This document shows positions 28,681-37,027 of a DNA stretch of 64,000 nucleotides, piece after piece. Numbering within the stretch: position 1 is the first letter of the stretch; every line of letters starts with the position of its first letter. Source of the stretch: Leptolyngbya sp. BL0902 (GTDB taxonomy: Bacteria; Cyanobacteriota; Cyanobacteriia; Phormidesmidales; Phormidesmidaceae); NCBI RefSeq assembly GCF_016403105.1, contig NZ_CP046155.1, positions 2,509,906 to 2,573,905 on the forward strand. The letters run 5' to 3'. Both the position numbers and the translations under genes were made by a program. The notes below the pieces were generated by a model, which saw only the letters and a program-made list of their open reading frames with translations, ran no database searches and was not told the DNA's origin.

Positions 28681-30096
28681 ATGACTCAGGTGCTGATTAA
28701 AGGCGGGCGCATTGTCACCGCCGTAGATGACTATGTCGGCGATATTTTGGTGCAGGAGGGCCGCATTGAAGCGATTGGTCGCAGCCTTGCCGCCGAAAAT
28801 GCCGAAGTCCATGACGCCACTGGGCTGATGGTGTTTCCGGGCGGCATTGATGCCCACGTCCACATGGAAACGCCCATGGGCAACGATGTCTACACCTGCG
28901 ATACCTTCGAGTCGGGCACCAAGTCAGCGGCCTTTGGCGGCACCACCACCATCATCGACTTTGCCCAACAGTTCCATCACGACAGCCCCAAGGCGGCGCT
29001 GGATCGACGGCTGGCGGCGGCGGAACCCCAGTGCTCGGTAGACTATGCTTTCCATGTCATTTTGACCGACGTCAACCGCGATTCCCTGGCGGAACTGCCG
29101 GACTTGATCAACCAGGACGGCGTTTCCAGCTACAAACTCTACATGGCCTATCCCGGTGTGTTGATGGTGGACGATGCAGCCATTTTCAAAACCATGCGCC
29201 AGGTGGGAGGGCACGGCGGCATGGCCATCCTCCATGCAGAAAACGGCCTTGTGATTCAAGCCCTGATCGACGAAGCCCTCGAACAGGGCCACACCTCGCC
29301 CCAGTATCACCAGCTCACCCGCCCCCGGCTGATGGAGGGGGAAGCGGCCCATCGCGTGATTCGCATTGCCGAACTGGCGGAGGTGCCCTCCTATATTGTG
29401 CACCTGTCGGCCAAGGAAGCCCTGGATGCGGTGGTAGAAGCGCGGGATCGCGGCGTCCATGCCTTTGCCGAAACCTGCCCCCACTACCTGTTTTTGGATC
29501 AGTCCGAATACGACGCCCCCGGCTTTGAAGCGGCCAAGTATGTGATGACGCCGCCCCTGCGCGACCACGACTGCCAACACGCTCTCTGGCGTGGCCTTCA
29601 GTTCGACGACCTACAACTCGTCGCCACCGACCACTGCCCCTTCTGCATGAACGAGAATCCGCTGGGAATCCTCAAATCCAAACAGTTTGGCCGCGATAAC
29701 TTCAACCGCATCCCCAACGGTGCCCCAGGGGTAGAACTGCGGCTGATGCTGCTCTACGATGGCGGCGTGCGGGCCGGACGGATTAACCTCAACCGCTTTG
29801 TGCAACTGACCGCCACGGCCCCCGCCAAAATGTTTGGCCTGTTTCCGCGTAAGGGCACCATTGCCGTGGGCAGCGACGCCGATCTCGTGCTGTTTGACCC
29901 CAACGAAACCCACACCCTCAGCGCCAGCACCCACCATTCCCTGGTGGATTACTCCCTGTTTGAGGGACGCGAGGTAACAGGCAAGGTGAAAAAAGTGTTC
30001 CTGCGCGGCCATTGCATTGTAGACGGCGACCAGTGGCTCGGTCGCCCCGGCATGGGCCAATACCAGCGACGCGGAGCCTCTGGCCGTGTGCTGTAA
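28681..30096 (+). CDS. Dihydropyrimidinase / hydantoinase
   Basis: A 471-residue amidohydrolase that opens the ring of dihydrouracil, dihydrothymine or hydantoins. The binuclear-zinc residues are visible: GGIDAHVHME (HxH, about residues 57-66), the carbamylated Lys in SSYKLYMAYPG (about 152), the His in HAENG and in VHLSAKEA, and the Asp in VATDHCPF (about 320). End-to-end similarity is to D-hydantoinase/dihydropyrimidinase, not dihydroorotase. No dihydropyrimidine dehydrogenase or beta-ureidopropionase is in the window, so it may act on another cyclic amide or complete a pathway encoded elsewhere. A 13-bp stem hairpin lies downstream. Confidence 0.92.
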   Translation: MTQVLIKGGRIVTAVDDYVGDILVQEGRIEAIGRSLAAENAEVHDATGLMVFPGGIDAHVHMETPMGNDVYTCDTFESGTKSAAFGGTTTIIDFAQQFHHDSPKAALDRRLAAAEPQCSVDYAFHVILTDVNRDSLAELPDLINQDGVSSYKLYMAYPGVLMVDDAAIFKTMRQVGGHGGMAILHAENGLVIQALIDEALEQGHTSPQYHQLTRPRLMEGEAAHRVIRIAELAEVPSYIVHLSAKEALDAVVEARDRGVHAFAETCPHYLFLDQSEYDAPGFEAAKYVMTPPLRDHDCQHALWRGLQFDDLQLVATDHCPFCMNENPLGILKSKQFGRDNFNRIPNGAPGVELRLMLLYDGGVRAGRINLNRFVQLTATAPAKMFGLFPRKGTIAVGSDADLVLFDPNETHTLSASTHHSLVDYSLFEGREVTGKVKKVFLRGHCIVDGDQWLGRPGMGQYQRRGASGRVL

Positions 30097-30140
30097 TGCT
30101 CCAACGCTCTAGGCCATCATCCTAGGCCATAAGCCAACGA

Positions 30141-30182
30141 CTTCCCTAGATCCCCTGGCTCACAAAACAGGATCTAGGGAAG
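30141..30182. terminator. Hairpin between convergent genes (putative bidirectional terminator)
   Basis: CTTCCCTAGATCC (30141-30153) pairs perfectly with GGATCTAGGGAAG (30170-30182), a 13-bp stem with a 16-base loop. It lies between the convergent dihydropyrimidinase and response-regulator genes. No T-run follows on either strand, so termination efficiency is uncertain. Confidence 0.6.
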
Positions 30183-30230
30183 CCCCAGCGTGCGGATGGT
30201 GGCGAACTTGGCCTAGCTGCCTGAACTGGC

Positions 30231-30815
30231 CTACTTCATCTTTTGCTTGATGAAAGCCAACACCTTAGCCAGTTGCCCCTTCAGTTGGGTGACTTCAGCC
30301 TGGAGCTGCTTCACCTCCGTTTGCAAGGCCGCAAAGGCTTCGGGACTCACTCCCCCACCAGCCGCCGCTGGGGCCGGGGCCGGGGCCGCTGGCGGGGCCG
30401 CTGGGGCTGGGGCCGCAGCGGGCACATTGCGGCGAGGTTTGCGGGCCTTGACCATGGCGGCTTTGATGGCTTCAATCAGTTCCTTTTGCTCAAAGGGCTT
30501 CTGAATGAACTCAAAGTACTCGAAGGGCTCCGACATTTTCTCGGTGACTTCTTCTTTCCGGCCCGACATCAACACCAGGGGGATTTTCTGGAGATCTGGA
30601 CTAGCCTGAATTTCCTGGAACACCTCCCAGCCACTCATGCGCGGCAGCAAAAAGTCGAGCATGATCAGGTTGGGGTGCTGCTCGCGGATGGCGTCCATCC
30701 CTTCTACGCCATCCTTGGCCTCGATGACCTCAAAGTTGCCCTGGGGAAGCATGTCGCGTACGCGCATACGAATCACCCGACTATCATCGATGACCAAAAT
30801 CTTGTGACTTGCCAC
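30231..30815 (-). CDS. CheY-like response regulator with Ala/Pro linker and C-terminal coiled coil
   Basis: A 194-residue protein. Residues 1 to about 122 form a receiver domain with acidic pair IDDS (10-11), phosphoacceptor Asp in LIMLDFLLP (about 54), Ser in LMSGRK and Lys in FIQKPFE. An Ala/Pro-rich linker (about 130-155) leads to a short coiled coil (LQTEVKQLQAEVTQLKGQLAKVL, about 165-187). There is no DNA-binding domain, so output is probably by protein contact. The start is GTG 30815 with a GAGGAG ribosome site 8 bases upstream. No cognate kinase is adjacent. Confidence 0.9.
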   Translation of the reverse strand: MASHKILVIDDSRVIRMRVRDMLPQGNFEVIEAKDGVEGMDAIREQHPNLIMLDFLLPRMSGWEVFQEIQASPDLQKIPLVLMSGRKEEVTEKMSEPFEYFEFIQKPFEQKELIEAIKAAMVKARKPRRNVPAAAPAPAAPPAAPAPAPAAAGGGVSPEAFAALQTEVKQLQAEVTQLKGQLAKVLAFIKQKMK

Positions 30816-30964
30816 AGTGGACTCCTCTTACGGTGTCGAAGCAGGTTGGAGACAACAATGCCATCCATAATAGTTCAGGTTGCCGGAAAGCTCTCGTCTT
30901 TTCGCGAATAAATGGGTTTATGGCGGCGAGAGCCCCGGTCGCTTGCCGTTGGAGCGGCTCACAC

Positions 30965-31666
30965 CTAGCGATAGGCGGCTATGGTCTGCACCTCCAGGCA
31001 AAACGGGCCGGGGACAAAGTGAGGGTTGAGGGCCTGGTCATACTCAAACTTGCTCAGCATCAGTTGCAACGACCGCAGGCTGGAGGGATCGAGGGGTTTG
31101 GCATCGGGCTGGGAACGAGCGCGAAACACGGGCACCAGATTGCTAAAGGGCACCGCCACAGTGATCCACGCCTGGGGCACCGTATCAAAGGACAGCCCGT
31201 AGGCTACAGCATCCCAGCCATCGCGATCTCGCAAAAAGACCTTGTAGCGCTGGCCATCTCCCCGTAGGCGCAGGGTCAGTCCTTGGTAGGTGCCCAGGTT
31301 CAAAGGCGGGTCAAAATTACGAGTCCGCACCGAGGCAAAGCCCCCAGAGTTATCGGTGGAAACATAACCCGTGAAGCAGGCTGCGTTCTCCCCAGCTTGC
31401 AATCCGCTGCGGCTCACGCCGCCCATCACCACATCATCCAACGCGCCCCACAGAGCCATTAGGTCGAGGCTGCGGGCCGAACGGGGATGGCTGAAATCAA
31501 ACAACACCCCATTGTCCATCTGGGGCGGCTGGGGTAACTGGGAACCAGAGAACATTGCTTTTAGGGTGCTAACGACAGGAATGGACTCGAAAAAATCTAG
31601 GGTTTGCACCAATCGGCCAACATCCCAGGGAGAGCGGCCTTGGTTGGGGGGCGGGGAGGAGGTCAT
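30965..31666 (-). CDS. CIA30-family protein
   Basis: A 233-residue protein with the CIA30 (NDUFAF1-like) beta-sandwich fold. Landmarks are VLFDFSHPRS, WGALDDVVMGGVSRSGL (about residue 85), GYVSTDNSGGFASVRTRNF (about 110) and LRLRGDGQRYKVFLRDRDGWD (about 150; landmark only). The eukaryotic relative helps assemble complex I; in cyanobacteria the role is less clear and may involve other NAD(P)H or photosynthetic complexes. No signal peptide. A heptamer repeat array occupies the site where a ribosome-binding site would be. Confidence 0.88.
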   Translation of the reverse strand: MTSSPPPNQGRSPWDVGRLVQTLDFFESIPVVSTLKAMFSGSQLPQPPQMDNGVLFDFSHPRSARSLDLMALWGALDDVVMGGVSRSGLQAGENAACFTGYVSTDNSGGFASVRTRNFDPPLNLGTYQGLTLRLRGDGQRYKVFLRDRDGWDAVAYGLSFDTVPQAWITVAVPFSNLVPVFRARSQPDAKPLDPSSLRSLQLMLSKFEYDQALNPHFVPGPFCLEVQTIAAYR

Positions 31667-31667
31667 G

Positions 31668-31709
31668 GGGAGTCGGGAGTCGGGAATCGGGAGTCGGGAA
31701 TCGGGAATG
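31668..31709. repeat. Heptanucleotide tandem repeat (GGGA[A/G]TC x6)
   Basis: Six consecutive 7-bp units, GGGAGTC, GGGAGTC, GGGAATC, GGGAGTC, GGGAATC, GGGAATG, start 2 bp upstream of the CIA30-like start codon. Short tandemly repeated heptamers are well known in filamentous cyanobacteria. Its location replaces any ribosome-binding site, and copy number could tune translation. Confidence 0.85.
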
Positions 31710-31846
31710 GTTGTGATCCTAGCGTGGCCTTGGAGGATCGCCGCCTAAGCGTTGCCCCAGTTGGGCAGCACTAGGCACTAGATCATTGCCTATCCTAGGG
31801 CAGGGATTAGGATAGCTGTACTCCTCTGGCGAAGAGCTTCCACTCG

Positions 31847-32332
31847 TTATGGTCTGGCCAGTGGCCCTAGGGTCGCTTGGGTGGCGGTGAGATAGTCCTG
31901 GGGGGCCAACCACAGCATAAGCCCCCGCTTCCCTGCCGAAACGGCGATGTGGTCGAAGGTCAGCATCGATTCATCCCCGTAGATGGGGTAGGCTTTCTTG
32001 GTGCCCAGGGCTGTCACGCCCCCTCGGATGTAGCCCGTGAGGGGCTGAACGTCCTTGAGAGGCACGGTTTCTACCTTACGCTCTCCAGCAAGGCTAGCTA
32101 GGGCTTTGAGGTCAAGCTGAGCATTTCCGGGCACCACGGCAAGGCAAACCCCCTGGCGTTCTCCCCGTGCCACCAGGGTTTTGAACACCTGTTCTGGAGG
32201 GATTCCCAGCTTGGCGGCGGTGCTTTCGGCAGCGAGGTCGTCGGGATTCACCTCGTACTCCAAGACTTGATAGGGGATCTTCAGGCGGTCGAGGATGCGG
32301 GCAGCATTGGTTTTAGCGGTGGCTTTGCTCAT
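31847..32332 (-). CDS. ybaK: Cys-tRNA(Pro)/Cys-tRNA(Cys) deacylase YbaK
   Basis: A 161-residue trans-editing factor that hydrolyses cysteine misattached to tRNA-Pro. It shows the YbaK/ProX fold landmarks: TNAARILDRLKIPYQVLEY at the start, VFKTLVARG with the catalytic Lys (about residue 50), VVPGNAQLDLKALA (about 67) and GYIRGGVTALGTKKAYP (about 99), which includes the GG(V/I)SP-like loop in a variant form. Length is normal for the family. It is a single gene, leftward, next to CIA30. Confidence 0.93.
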   Translation of the reverse strand: MSKATAKTNAARILDRLKIPYQVLEYEVNPDDLAAESTAAKLGIPPEQVFKTLVARGERQGVCLAVVPGNAQLDLKALASLAGERKVETVPLKDVQPLTGYIRGGVTALGTKKAYPIYGDESMLTFDHIAVSAGKRGLMLWLAPQDYLTATQATLGPLARP

Positions 32333-32620
32333 GGGTGGCGTGTGGGAAGAAGACGTCCCGTAGGTTTGGCGATGCGCTCACAGAAAATCCTTGCCAAACT
32401 ACGACAAACTCTGACGCGGTTGGTTTATTCAAATCGTCGCCGATAGAATAGGAAAGAATCATTCTTTAGCGTGGGTTTGTGCCGCTGCGGCTGATCCCTA
32501 ACCGGACATCGCTTCGATAGGGAAGGCTGTTTGCGGTGTCAAGTTTCGCCCAGCGTCAATGCGCCTACGCTGTTGCTGCATGGTCACTATCTCCGTTCTC
32601 TCTTCCCCCTGTCTGCCCCT

Positions 32621-33142
32621 ATGACCCTAACCAAAGATACCGAACTACCCGAAAAATCTGCCATGCGTAAGGGAATTCCGTCGGACTGGCAGCGTAAGAT
32701 CCGCTACGTCTATCTGCGGTTTATCCGGCTTCAGGGTAGCCCGGAACAACTGGCTCGGGGCATGGCCAGCGGGGTATTTTCTGGCTGTTTTCCGCTGTTT
32801 GGCCTGCAAATCGTCATTGGGCTAGCGGTGGCTACGGTGGTGCGCGGCAATCGGATAATGGCCGCCGCCGCCACCTGGATTAGCAACCCCTTCACCTACC
32901 TGCCGATCTTTGCTTTTAACTACCAGGTGGGCGTCTGGATCTTGGGTAGCAGTTCCACCCAGGGCTTCACCGACCTAGATAGCCTGCGGGGTTGGGCCGA
33001 CATGGGCACCGAAGTCTCGGTACGGCTGATGCTGGGCAGTGCGGTGGTGGGCGTCATTGCAGGGTTGCTGAGCTACTACTTAGGGCTTCCCCTCATTCGG
33101 CGGCTGCGTCAGCGACGGTCGTTTCCTAGCCGCCTTCGGTAG
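32621..33142 (+). CDS. DUF2062 family membrane protein
   Basis: A 173-residue protein with a basic N-terminal amphipathic region (WQRKIRYVYLRFIRLQGSPEQLARG) and then hydrophobic helices at about 45-70, 75-95 and 130-155. The phrase GMASGVFSGCFPLFGLQIVIGL and SNPFTYLPIFAFNYQVG are typical of DUF2062. The C-terminus is strongly basic (RRLRQRRSFPSRLR). The ATG at 32621 fits the family start; the open frame extends 90 bp upstream without support. The function of the family is unknown. Confidence 0.85.
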   Translation: MTLTKDTELPEKSAMRKGIPSDWQRKIRYVYLRFIRLQGSPEQLARGMASGVFSGCFPLFGLQIVIGLAVATVVRGNRIMAAAATWISNPFTYLPIFAFNYQVGVWILGSSSTQGFTDLDSLRGWADMGTEVSVRLMLGSAVVGVIAGLLSYYLGLPLIRRLRQRRSFPSRLR

Positions 33143-33305
33143 TCGGTGCATCGACGACCATGGCTGGGGATCGCCTAGAGGTGGCTGATCCCCGGCTCCA
33201 GACAGGCCAGAGCAAGATCCGCTAAAATGGGCGTCTGCCAACCTGGAATGATCCAGGGCAGCGGCAGGTTTGCGGAGTCATGGCCATAGCTGGGGTTCAA
33301 GACCG

Positions 33306-34358
33306 ATGGTTCAACTCAATAACGGCATCACCCTCTTTTTTAGCCTGCTGGTAGAGGCGATGCCCTTTTTGCTGTTGGGGGTAATTTTTTCCAGTGTGCT
33401 GCTGCTGTTTGTTGATGAGCAAAAGCTGCTGGCCCTGATGCCTCGCAACGTGCTGTTAGCGGCCCTGGCCGGGGGGCTGATTGGCTTTCTCTTTCCAGTG
33501 TGCGAATGCGGCAACATCCCCGTTGCTCGACGGCTGTTGATGAAGGGAGCCCCCACTGCCGTAGCCATTGGCTTCTTGCTGGCGGCTCCCACGGTCAATC
33601 CCATCGTGTTTTGGGCCACCTGGATTGCCTTCCGAGATCAGCCGGAAATCGTCTTTTTGCGAGTGGGCTTCACCCTGGTGGTGGCCATGGCCGTGGCTCT
33701 GATCTTCAGCGCCCAAGCCGATATGCGGCCTTTTCTGCAAGATAATTTGGCCCGTATGATGGGCGACCCCGCCGCCCCGCCCGCCGCCACTGGGCTTCAG
33801 GGTGGATCGCCATCCCCAGCGGAGGATGAAGCCATTTCGCCCTTGCTGCGGTCAGGCACTTTTTTGATGCAGTCCCCCGGTCAGGTGCTGCAACTGGATG
33901 CGCCCCCGGCCCAGGTTTTGGCTCAAGTCACCGGAGCACCGCCGCCCCTCCGATTGCGGTTTCGCATGATGGTAGACAACATGGTGCTGGAAACGCGGGA
34001 ACTGGGGGCCGTGCTGATTTTGGGCAGCGCCATTGCCGCCTTTGTCCAGGTGGCGATTCCTAGGGAGGTCATTCTCAGCTTGGGGCAGGGGCCAGTCACC
34101 TCTATCCTGGCGATGATGGCCCTAGCCTGGGTGGTTTCTATCTGCTCCACGGTGGATGCTTTCTTTGCCCTGTCCTTTGCTTCGGTGTTCACTAGCGGGT
34201 CGCTGTTGGCCTTTCTGGTGTTTGGCCCCATGATCGACCTCAAAAATATCAGCCTGCTACTGACAGTCTTCAAAGGACGGGCGATTATCTACCTGTTTCT
34301 GCTGGCGGCCCAGCTCACCTTTTTGCTGACCCTGGTGATGAATTTATATGTGGGGTGA
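33306..34358 (+). CDS. UPF0718 / YraQ-type permease
   Basis: A 350-residue membrane protein with about eight helices in two groups split by a polar loop (about residues 155-215). The conserved half-sites are GFLFPVCECGNIPVARRLLMKG (about 58; landmark) with the Cys-Glu-Cys motif, and ICSTVDAFFALSF (about 282). These permeases usually travel with a TIGR03943 partner, as here (next gene, 113 bp downstream). A metal or inorganic-ion substrate is often suspected, but this is unproven. Start ATG 33306; the upstream GTG at 33270 lacks support. Confidence 0.88.
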   Translation: MVQLNNGITLFFSLLVEAMPFLLLGVIFSSVLLLFVDEQKLLALMPRNVLLAALAGGLIGFLFPVCECGNIPVARRLLMKGAPTAVAIGFLLAAPTVNPIVFWATWIAFRDQPEIVFLRVGFTLVVAMAVALIFSAQADMRPFLQDNLARMMGDPAAPPAATGLQGGSPSPAEDEAISPLLRSGTFLMQSPGQVLQLDAPPAQVLAQVTGAPPPLRLRFRMMVDNMVLETRELGAVLILGSAIAAFVQVAIPREVILSLGQGPVTSILAMMALAWVVSICSTVDAFFALSFASVFTSGSLLAFLVFGPMIDLKNISLLLTVFKGRAIIYLFLLAAQLTFLLTLVMNLYVG

Positions 34359-34471
34359 GGTGGCTTATCCTGCCCTTGGGCGAGGGGATATCCAAGTTCC
34401 TTCCCCACCGCTAAGCTCCTAGGCTTCCATGTCCTTAGCCTTTCGTTGGCTGACTTCTCAATTTAGGCGTC

Positions 34472-35278
34472 ATGACCTCCTCTATTCGTTCCCGCCGTCG
34501 GCCATTGCCCTCTCCCCGGCGTGTTTCCCTACCCTGGCAAGCCATCATTGATGGCCTGATGCTGCTCCTGTGGGCGGCGATGCTGCTGCGGTTTACCGTT
34601 ACGGGGCAAATCTACCTGCTGCTGCACCCCGACTATATGTGGCTGTCCCACATGGCCATGGTGCTGACCTTTGGGATGGGTATGGGCCGGATGTGGCAGG
34701 TGTGGCAGGTGGTGCGGTTGCAGCAGCGCCAGGGTGGCCCCCGCAGCCAGGAGCACATTGCCCTGCTGCCCCGCCGGGTGAGCACCGGGCTGTTGCTAGC
34801 GGTGGCGGTGTTTGGGCTGATCTACACCCCCCGTCCCTTTACCAGCGAAACGGCCCTCCAGCGCGGCATTACCGAGGTGTTGAGCCAAACCCGGTCGCGC
34901 CCCCAGCGATTTGTGCTCAGCGGGGCTTCGGAGGATCGCACCATTGTGGATTGGATCCGCACCCTCAATGTCTACCCCGAACCCGAAGCCTACGCAGGGC
35001 AGGCCGTCAACGTGAGCGGCTTTGTCACCCATATGCCGGGTTGGCCCGACAACCTATTTATGATTACCCGCTTTGTGCTCACCTGCTGCGCCGCCGATGC
35101 CTACCCCGTGGGCCTGCCTGTGGAATTGCCGCCCGGTACTCCGCGCCCCGCCCCCGACACCTGGCTGGAGGTGACGGGCCGGATGACCACCCAAACCCTC
35201 GACAACAAGCGGCAACTGGTGATTGGAGAAGCCGCCCTGACCGAAATTCCCCAACCGCGTACCCCCTACGAATACTAG
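34472..35278 (+). CDS. TIGR03943 / DUF1980 (YcgQ-like) membrane protein
   Basis: A 268-residue partner of the upstream permease. Two N-terminal helices (about 25-45 and 50-72) and a third at about 100-118 are followed by a soluble domain. That domain contains VNVSGFVTHMPG, FMITRFVLTCCAADAYPVGLPVE (landmark, about residue 190) with a Cys-Cys-Ala pair, and WLEVTGRM. The Cys-Cys motif may bind a metal or thiol partner. It ends 2 bp before the next gene start, so the two are translationally close. The ATG at 34472 follows the permease on the same strand. Confidence 0.87.
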   Translation: MTSSIRSRRRPLPSPRRVSLPWQAIIDGLMLLLWAAMLLRFTVTGQIYLLLHPDYMWLSHMAMVLTFGMGMGRMWQVWQVVRLQQRQGGPRSQEHIALLPRRVSTGLLLAVAVFGLIYTPRPFTSETALQRGITEVLSQTRSRPQRFVLSGASEDRTIVDWIRTLNVYPEPEAYAGQAVNVSGFVTHMPGWPDNLFMITRFVLTCCAADAYPVGLPVELPPGTPRPAPDTWLEVTGRMTTQTLDNKRQLVIGEAALTEIPQPRTPYEY

Positions 35279-35280
35279 CC

Positions 35281-36915
35281 ATGGCTCGTCGTCGCTCTCG
35301 CCGCCCTGACCAGGGGCCAAACCGCCGTTCTCCGGCTGCCCTGTCCTCTACGTCATCCTCCCGTCGTCAACCGCTGGATCGACTGGCGGTGGGGGCGATG
35401 GCGGTGCTGACCGTGGTGCTGGGAATATTAGTCTTTTCCGGCGACCACGCTACCGCTAGGGTACGAGACTTTAGCTGGCAAAATCGACAGGTGGGGGTGG
35501 AGGATCGCGCCTTTTTGATCACCTTCAGTCGGCCTATGGATCCGGTCAGCGTTGAGGAAAATCTTGCCCTCGATCCGCCCTTCCCCGGCAAGGTGAGCTG
35601 GGCGGGGCGTCGGATGGCCTATACCCTCACCGAACCCCTGCCCTATGGCCAGTCCTTTACCCTACGGCTAGACCGGGCGCGGGATCGGTTTTCGGCCCCC
35701 GATGCCGATGTGGATCGGTTTCAGTCCTTTGAGGCGGGCTTTCAGTCTCGCAAACGCGCCTTTGTCTATATTGGCACCGAGGGCGACGAGGCTAACCGCC
35801 TGGTGATGGCCGACCTCGATCAGCAGGAGCGGGTCATCCTAACCCCAAGAACGCTGTCGGTGCTGGCCTTCGAGCCCTATACCCTCGGCGACAGGATTTT
35901 GTTCTCGGCCATGGATGCCGATGCCCCCGACGGCCTGCTCAACCAGCAGCTCTACACCGTCACGACGGGCATCGTCCCCCGCCCGCCCCAGGATTTGCTG
36001 GCTGAACCGCCGCCCTTCTGGCAACGCCTGCTGCCCACCCCCACGGAGGCCACCCCAGGGGAACTGACGCTCGTGCTAGACAACCGCAACTACCAAAACC
36101 TGAAGTTTGACCTCTCCGCCGATGGCCAAACCATTGTGGTGCAGCGGGTGAACCGCGATGACCCCGCCGACTTTGGCCCCTGGGTGGTGCGGGCAGGCAG
36201 GGCTCCCTATCCCCTCGATACCGAGCCGGGGGGAGACTTCTTGATTGCCCCCGATAGTCAGTCCCTCGTGCTGCTCCAGGGGGAGGGCACCGCCATCCTC
36301 GATCTCAGCCCCGACGCTACCCGTGGCCCCCAGCTACCCCTCGACTTTTTGCCTAACTACGGTCAAGTCCTAGACATCGCCAGGGATGGATCCGCTGCCG
36401 CCATGGTGAACTTTAACCAAAACGACCCAGAAAAGCGATTTACCGAGTCCCTCTTTTTGGTCACAAGCCTAGGGGATGAAGAAGAACTACTGCGGGTCAG
36501 TGGCTCCATTCGCGAAGCCCAGTTTGATAACCGCCGTCGCTTTCTCTACGTGCTAGCCAGCGAGCAGGTTGACAGCCGTCGCCGTCGGAATGGCCTTGAG
36601 GTAGAAGATTATGCCGAGCAACCGCTGCTGCTGGTTATTGACCTGGAGGCTAGGGCTATGACGAAGCTCGCCACTCTCCCCCAACAAACCACCCAGCACA
36701 TGAGCCTTGCCCCCGATGGTCGCTCCCTGCTGCTAGACGTAGCCCAGTTTGAGGACGTGGCCGACGGATCGGCTCGCCCTCGTCGCGACGAAGACCTAGG
36801 CCCTGGGCTGTGGCACCTGCCCCTGTTTACCACCGCCGCCGACCAATCGGCCCCCACCCTAGACAGCCCAGAATCCTTTCCTTTCCAGGGTATCCAGGCT
36901 ACGTGGTTGCCCTAG
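35281..36915 (+). CDS. Membrane-anchored Ig-like / beta-propeller-like protein
   Basis: A 544-residue protein. The N-terminus is basic (RRRSRR) followed by one membrane helix (about residues 37-58). An SbsA/Ig-like module follows (FLITFSRPMDPVSVEENLALDP, about 80; landmark). The rest consists of repeats such as LVMADLDQQERVILTPRTL, LTLVLDNRNYQNLKFDLSADGQTIVVQ (landmark) and QHMSLAPDGRSLLLDV, resembling TolB/WD-type blades. Function is unknown; co-location with the permease/TIGR03943 pair suggests it works with them. The frame is open upstream into the previous gene, but that part is only an overlap of reading frames; ATG 35281 directly follows its stop. Confidence 0.8.
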   Translation: MARRRSRRPDQGPNRRSPAALSSTSSSRRQPLDRLAVGAMAVLTVVLGILVFSGDHATARVRDFSWQNRQVGVEDRAFLITFSRPMDPVSVEENLALDPPFPGKVSWAGRRMAYTLTEPLPYGQSFTLRLDRARDRFSAPDADVDRFQSFEAGFQSRKRAFVYIGTEGDEANRLVMADLDQQERVILTPRTLSVLAFEPYTLGDRILFSAMDADAPDGLLNQQLYTVTTGIVPRPPQDLLAEPPPFWQRLLPTPTEATPGELTLVLDNRNYQNLKFDLSADGQTIVVQRVNRDDPADFGPWVVRAGRAPYPLDTEPGGDFLIAPDSQSLVLLQGEGTAILDLSPDATRGPQLPLDFLPNYGQVLDIARDGSAAAMVNFNQNDPEKRFTESLFLVTSLGDEEELLRVSGSIREAQFDNRRRFLYVLASEQVDSRRRRNGLEVEDYAEQPLLLVIDLEARAMTKLATLPQQTTQHMSLAPDGRSLLLDVAQFEDVADGSARPRRDEDLGPGLWHLPLFTTAADQSAPTLDSPESFPFQGIQATWLP

Positions 36916-36926
36916 CCTAGGGCAAC
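36905..36926. terminator. Near-perfect palindrome overlapping a stop codon
   Basis: GGTTGCCCTAG (36905-36915) and CCTAGGGCAACC (36915-36926) form a near-perfect 22-bp palindrome that includes the stop codon of the beta-propeller-like gene. It could stabilise or end the trio transcript; no T-run is present. Confidence 0.5.
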
Positions 36927-37027
36927 CCTTGGGGTCGTGCCAGACATCCTTCCGCTGGCTAGCCCCGCCCATCCCTGGAGAGAAAATGACGGTAGCACCG
37001 ATGGGTATGGCAAGATAACAGCGGTGT

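Noticed and set aside
28924-29580. 218-codon frame opposite the dihydropyrimidinase
   Set aside because: Shadow frame; the sense protein has complete zinc-site motifs.
34570-35280. Long upstream extension of the beta-propeller-like gene
   Set aside because: These 237 codons overlap the TIGR03943 gene in another frame; ATG 35281 right after that gene's stop is the natural start.
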